Positions 62,800-64,000 of a DNA stretch of 64,000 nucleotides are shown piece after piece. The stretch lies in NCBI RefSeq assembly GCF_008580665.1, contig NZ_BKDJ01000010.1, positions 1 through 64,000 on the forward strand. The letters run 5' to 3'. Made by a program: the position numbers and the translations under genes. The stretch is from Zafaria cholistanensis (GTDB lineage: Bacteria > Actinomycetota > Actinomycetes > Actinomycetales > Micrococcaceae). Position 1 is the first letter of the stretch. Each line of letters begins with the position of its first letter. A model generated the notes under the pieces. That model ran no database searches, was not told where the DNA came from, and worked only from the letters and a program-made list of their open reading frames with translations.

Positions 62800-63582
62800 C
62801 TACCCCAGCCGCCGCTGGCGGAACATGGGGAACTGCCGGCGCACCTCGGCGATCCGTTCCAGCGAAACGTCCGCGGCGGCCACGGAGGGTTCCAGCCCCA
62901 GCTCCGTGAGCACCGCGCCCATCGGGTCCACCAGCAGGCTGTGCCCCACCGAGACCGGCGGGGCCTGGCAGGCACCGGCCACGTAGAGCCCATTCTCGAT
63001 GGCCCGGGCCTGGGCCAGGGCAATCCACTGCCGGGTCTTGTGCTCGCCCGGCACCCAGGAGGAGCACGCCAGCAGCACGTCGGCCCCGGCGTCGGACAGC
63101 GCCCGGGCCAGCTCCGGGAAGCGCAGGTCGTAGCAGGTCATCAGGCCAAAGTTCACGCCGCCGAAACCGAACACCACCGGTTCCGCCGAGGGCGCGGGCT
63201 TGATGAACCGGGATTCCCCGATCCCCTGGGCGTCGAAGAGGTGGATCTTCCGGTAGCGGGCCAGCAGGGCGCCGTCGGGCCCGAACGCGGCCAGCGTGTT
63301 GTAGGCGCGCTCCGGGTCCCCGGAGGCCTCGACGACGCCGGCCACCAGCGCCACCCCGTGCCGGCGCGCGATGCCGGCCAGGGCGGTGCCCACGGGACCG
63401 TCCAGGGGCTCGGCCACCGCGGGGAAGGAGGCGTCCACCACCTTCTTCTCATAGCTGGCGTACTCCGGGAAGGCCACCAGCTGTGCGCCGTCGCGGGCGG
63501 CCTGCGCGCTGAAGCGCTCGATCGCCGCGAGGTTGGCCTGGATGTCCGTCCCCGATTCCAGCTGCCCCAGCGCAATCCTCAC
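62800..63582 (-). CDS. Nitrilase-superfamily carbon-nitrogen hydrolase
   Basis: The 260-residue enzyme has the triad E40 (LVAFPEYA), K112 (RYRKIHLFD) and C150 (LMTCYDLRFPE). It resembles omega-amidase or Nit-type deaminated-glutathione amidases. It follows a permease gene by 61 bp on the same strand and probably hydrolyses an imported amide. Length and motifs are normal. It is distinct in sequence from the 341-residue hydrolase at 11.5 kb. Confidence 0.82.
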   Translation of the reverse strand: MRIALGQLESGTDIQANLAAIERFSAQAARDGAQLVAFPEYASYEKKVVDASFPAVAEPLDGPVGTALAGIARRHGVALVAGVVEASGDPERAYNTLAAFGPDGALLARYRKIHLFDAQGIGESRFIKPAPSAEPVVFGFGGVNFGLMTCYDLRFPELARALSDAGADVLLACSSWVPGEHKTRQWIALAQARAIENGLYVAGACQAPPVSVGHSLLVDPMGAVLTELGLEPSVAAADVSLERIAEVRRQFPMFRQRRLG

Positions 63583-63643
63583 GGCTTAATCCTCACAGCT
63601 CAATCCCCACGGCCCCAGCCCCCTTCCGCGCCTGTCCGGACGC

Positions 63644-64000
63644 CTAGGCCGCAACCTTTTCGGTGGCGGCCATCTCCGGCGGCGCCGCCTTGAAGCCCCG
63701 GGTGATCGTGGCCAGCAGCAGGACGCCCGCGGCAAGCCAGCACAGTCCCAGCGTAATCGCGTGGCCGTCCAGCCGGGACAGCAGGTAGGCGCAGACAATT
63801 GCCCCGACCGCCGGCACCGCCACGTAGCTGACCGGGTTCAGCCGGTTCCCCTCCCGGCGCTGGCGCACGAAGTGGAAGACCACCGAGAGGTTGACCAGGG
63901 TGAACGCGGTGAAGGCGCCGAAGTTGATGAAGGAGGTGGAGGTGGCCACGTCCAGGAAGATCGCGATCAGGCCCACCGCCCCGGTGACCGCCAGGTTCAC
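63644..64000 (-). CDS. APC-family amino-acid permease, C-terminal part (runs off the window)
   Basis: The 118 visible residues include three to four membrane segments (FINFGAFTAFTLVNLSVVFH, LNPVSYVAVPAVGAIVCAYL, GLCWLAAGVLLLATITRGF) typical of the end of APC superfamily transporters. The start lies beyond 64000. It is upstream of the nitrilase-family gene in the same direction, suggesting uptake of that enzyme's substrate. Confidence 0.75.
   Translation of the reverse strand: MNLAVTGAVGLIAIFLDVATSTSFINFGAFTAFTLVNLSVVFHFVRQRREGNRLNPVSYVAVPAVGAIVCAYLLSRLDGHAITLGLCWLAAGVLLLATITRGFKAAPPEMAATEKVAA

Overview
The window is high-G+C DNA with dense, overlapping operons, GTG/TTG starts, leaderless promoters and a sigK-rskA-fasciclin locus. 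This points to an actinomycete, probably an Arthrobacter-like member of the Micrococcaceae; the genus is inferred from gene content only. No rRNA, tRNA, CRISPR array, integrase or transposase was found.

Left part (1-33 kb) is metabolic backbone. It begins with a partial mmsA and a divergent PucR regulator. Next is a MetNIQ-type sulfur-compound transporter split into two divergent units, sfnB-metI and metQ-metN. A GntR regulator faces a six-gene operon: lipoprotein binding protein, two-domain ATPase, permease, nitrilase-type hydrolase, amidase and drug-type MFS carrier. A two-gene uracil-ring-opening operon follows (rutA plus a cysteine amidohydrolase), then a three-gene type III polyketide cluster, secreted proteins, GTP cyclohydrolase II, and an MFS/metallo-hydrolase pair with a divergent LysR regulator. 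The part ends with a membrane sulfite-oxidase-like molybdoenzyme.

Middle part (33-51 kb) holds the SigK locus and a defence-like island. The sigK-rskA-fasciclin genes are intact, but the 3' end of rskA carries a small insert with a Vsr-type endonuclease, and the displaced original rskA end lies 0.84 kb away. The molybdoenzyme and the fasciclin lipoprotein share an almost identical promoter box, so both are predicted SigK targets. From 36.7 to 51.2 kb the base composition looks more AT-rich. The genes there are a GIY-YIG-like protein, a protein with a central Gly/Ala hydrophobic segment, an HNH endonuclease bracketed by hairpins, a 1788-residue DUF1998-type helicase, a 1030-residue partner (a pair resembling Druantia type III), and a UvrD-like helicase broken by two frameshifts.

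Right part (51-64 kb) starts with an ADP-ribose module: ARPP-1-like protein, ADP-ribosylglycohydrolase and a NrtR-like Nudix regulator. An RNase H, a second GIY-YIG protein, a large S1-like/coiled-coil protein with a small partner, a small HTH-like protein and a VWA protein follow. Backbone returns with ArsR-SRPBCC, a Tat-type intradiol dioxygenase, a nitrilase-family hydrolase and an amino-acid permease.

A window-wide oddity is the number of short tandem repeats. Inside genes their units are 15, 18 or 21 bp and keep the frame; between genes they are 16 or 17 bp.
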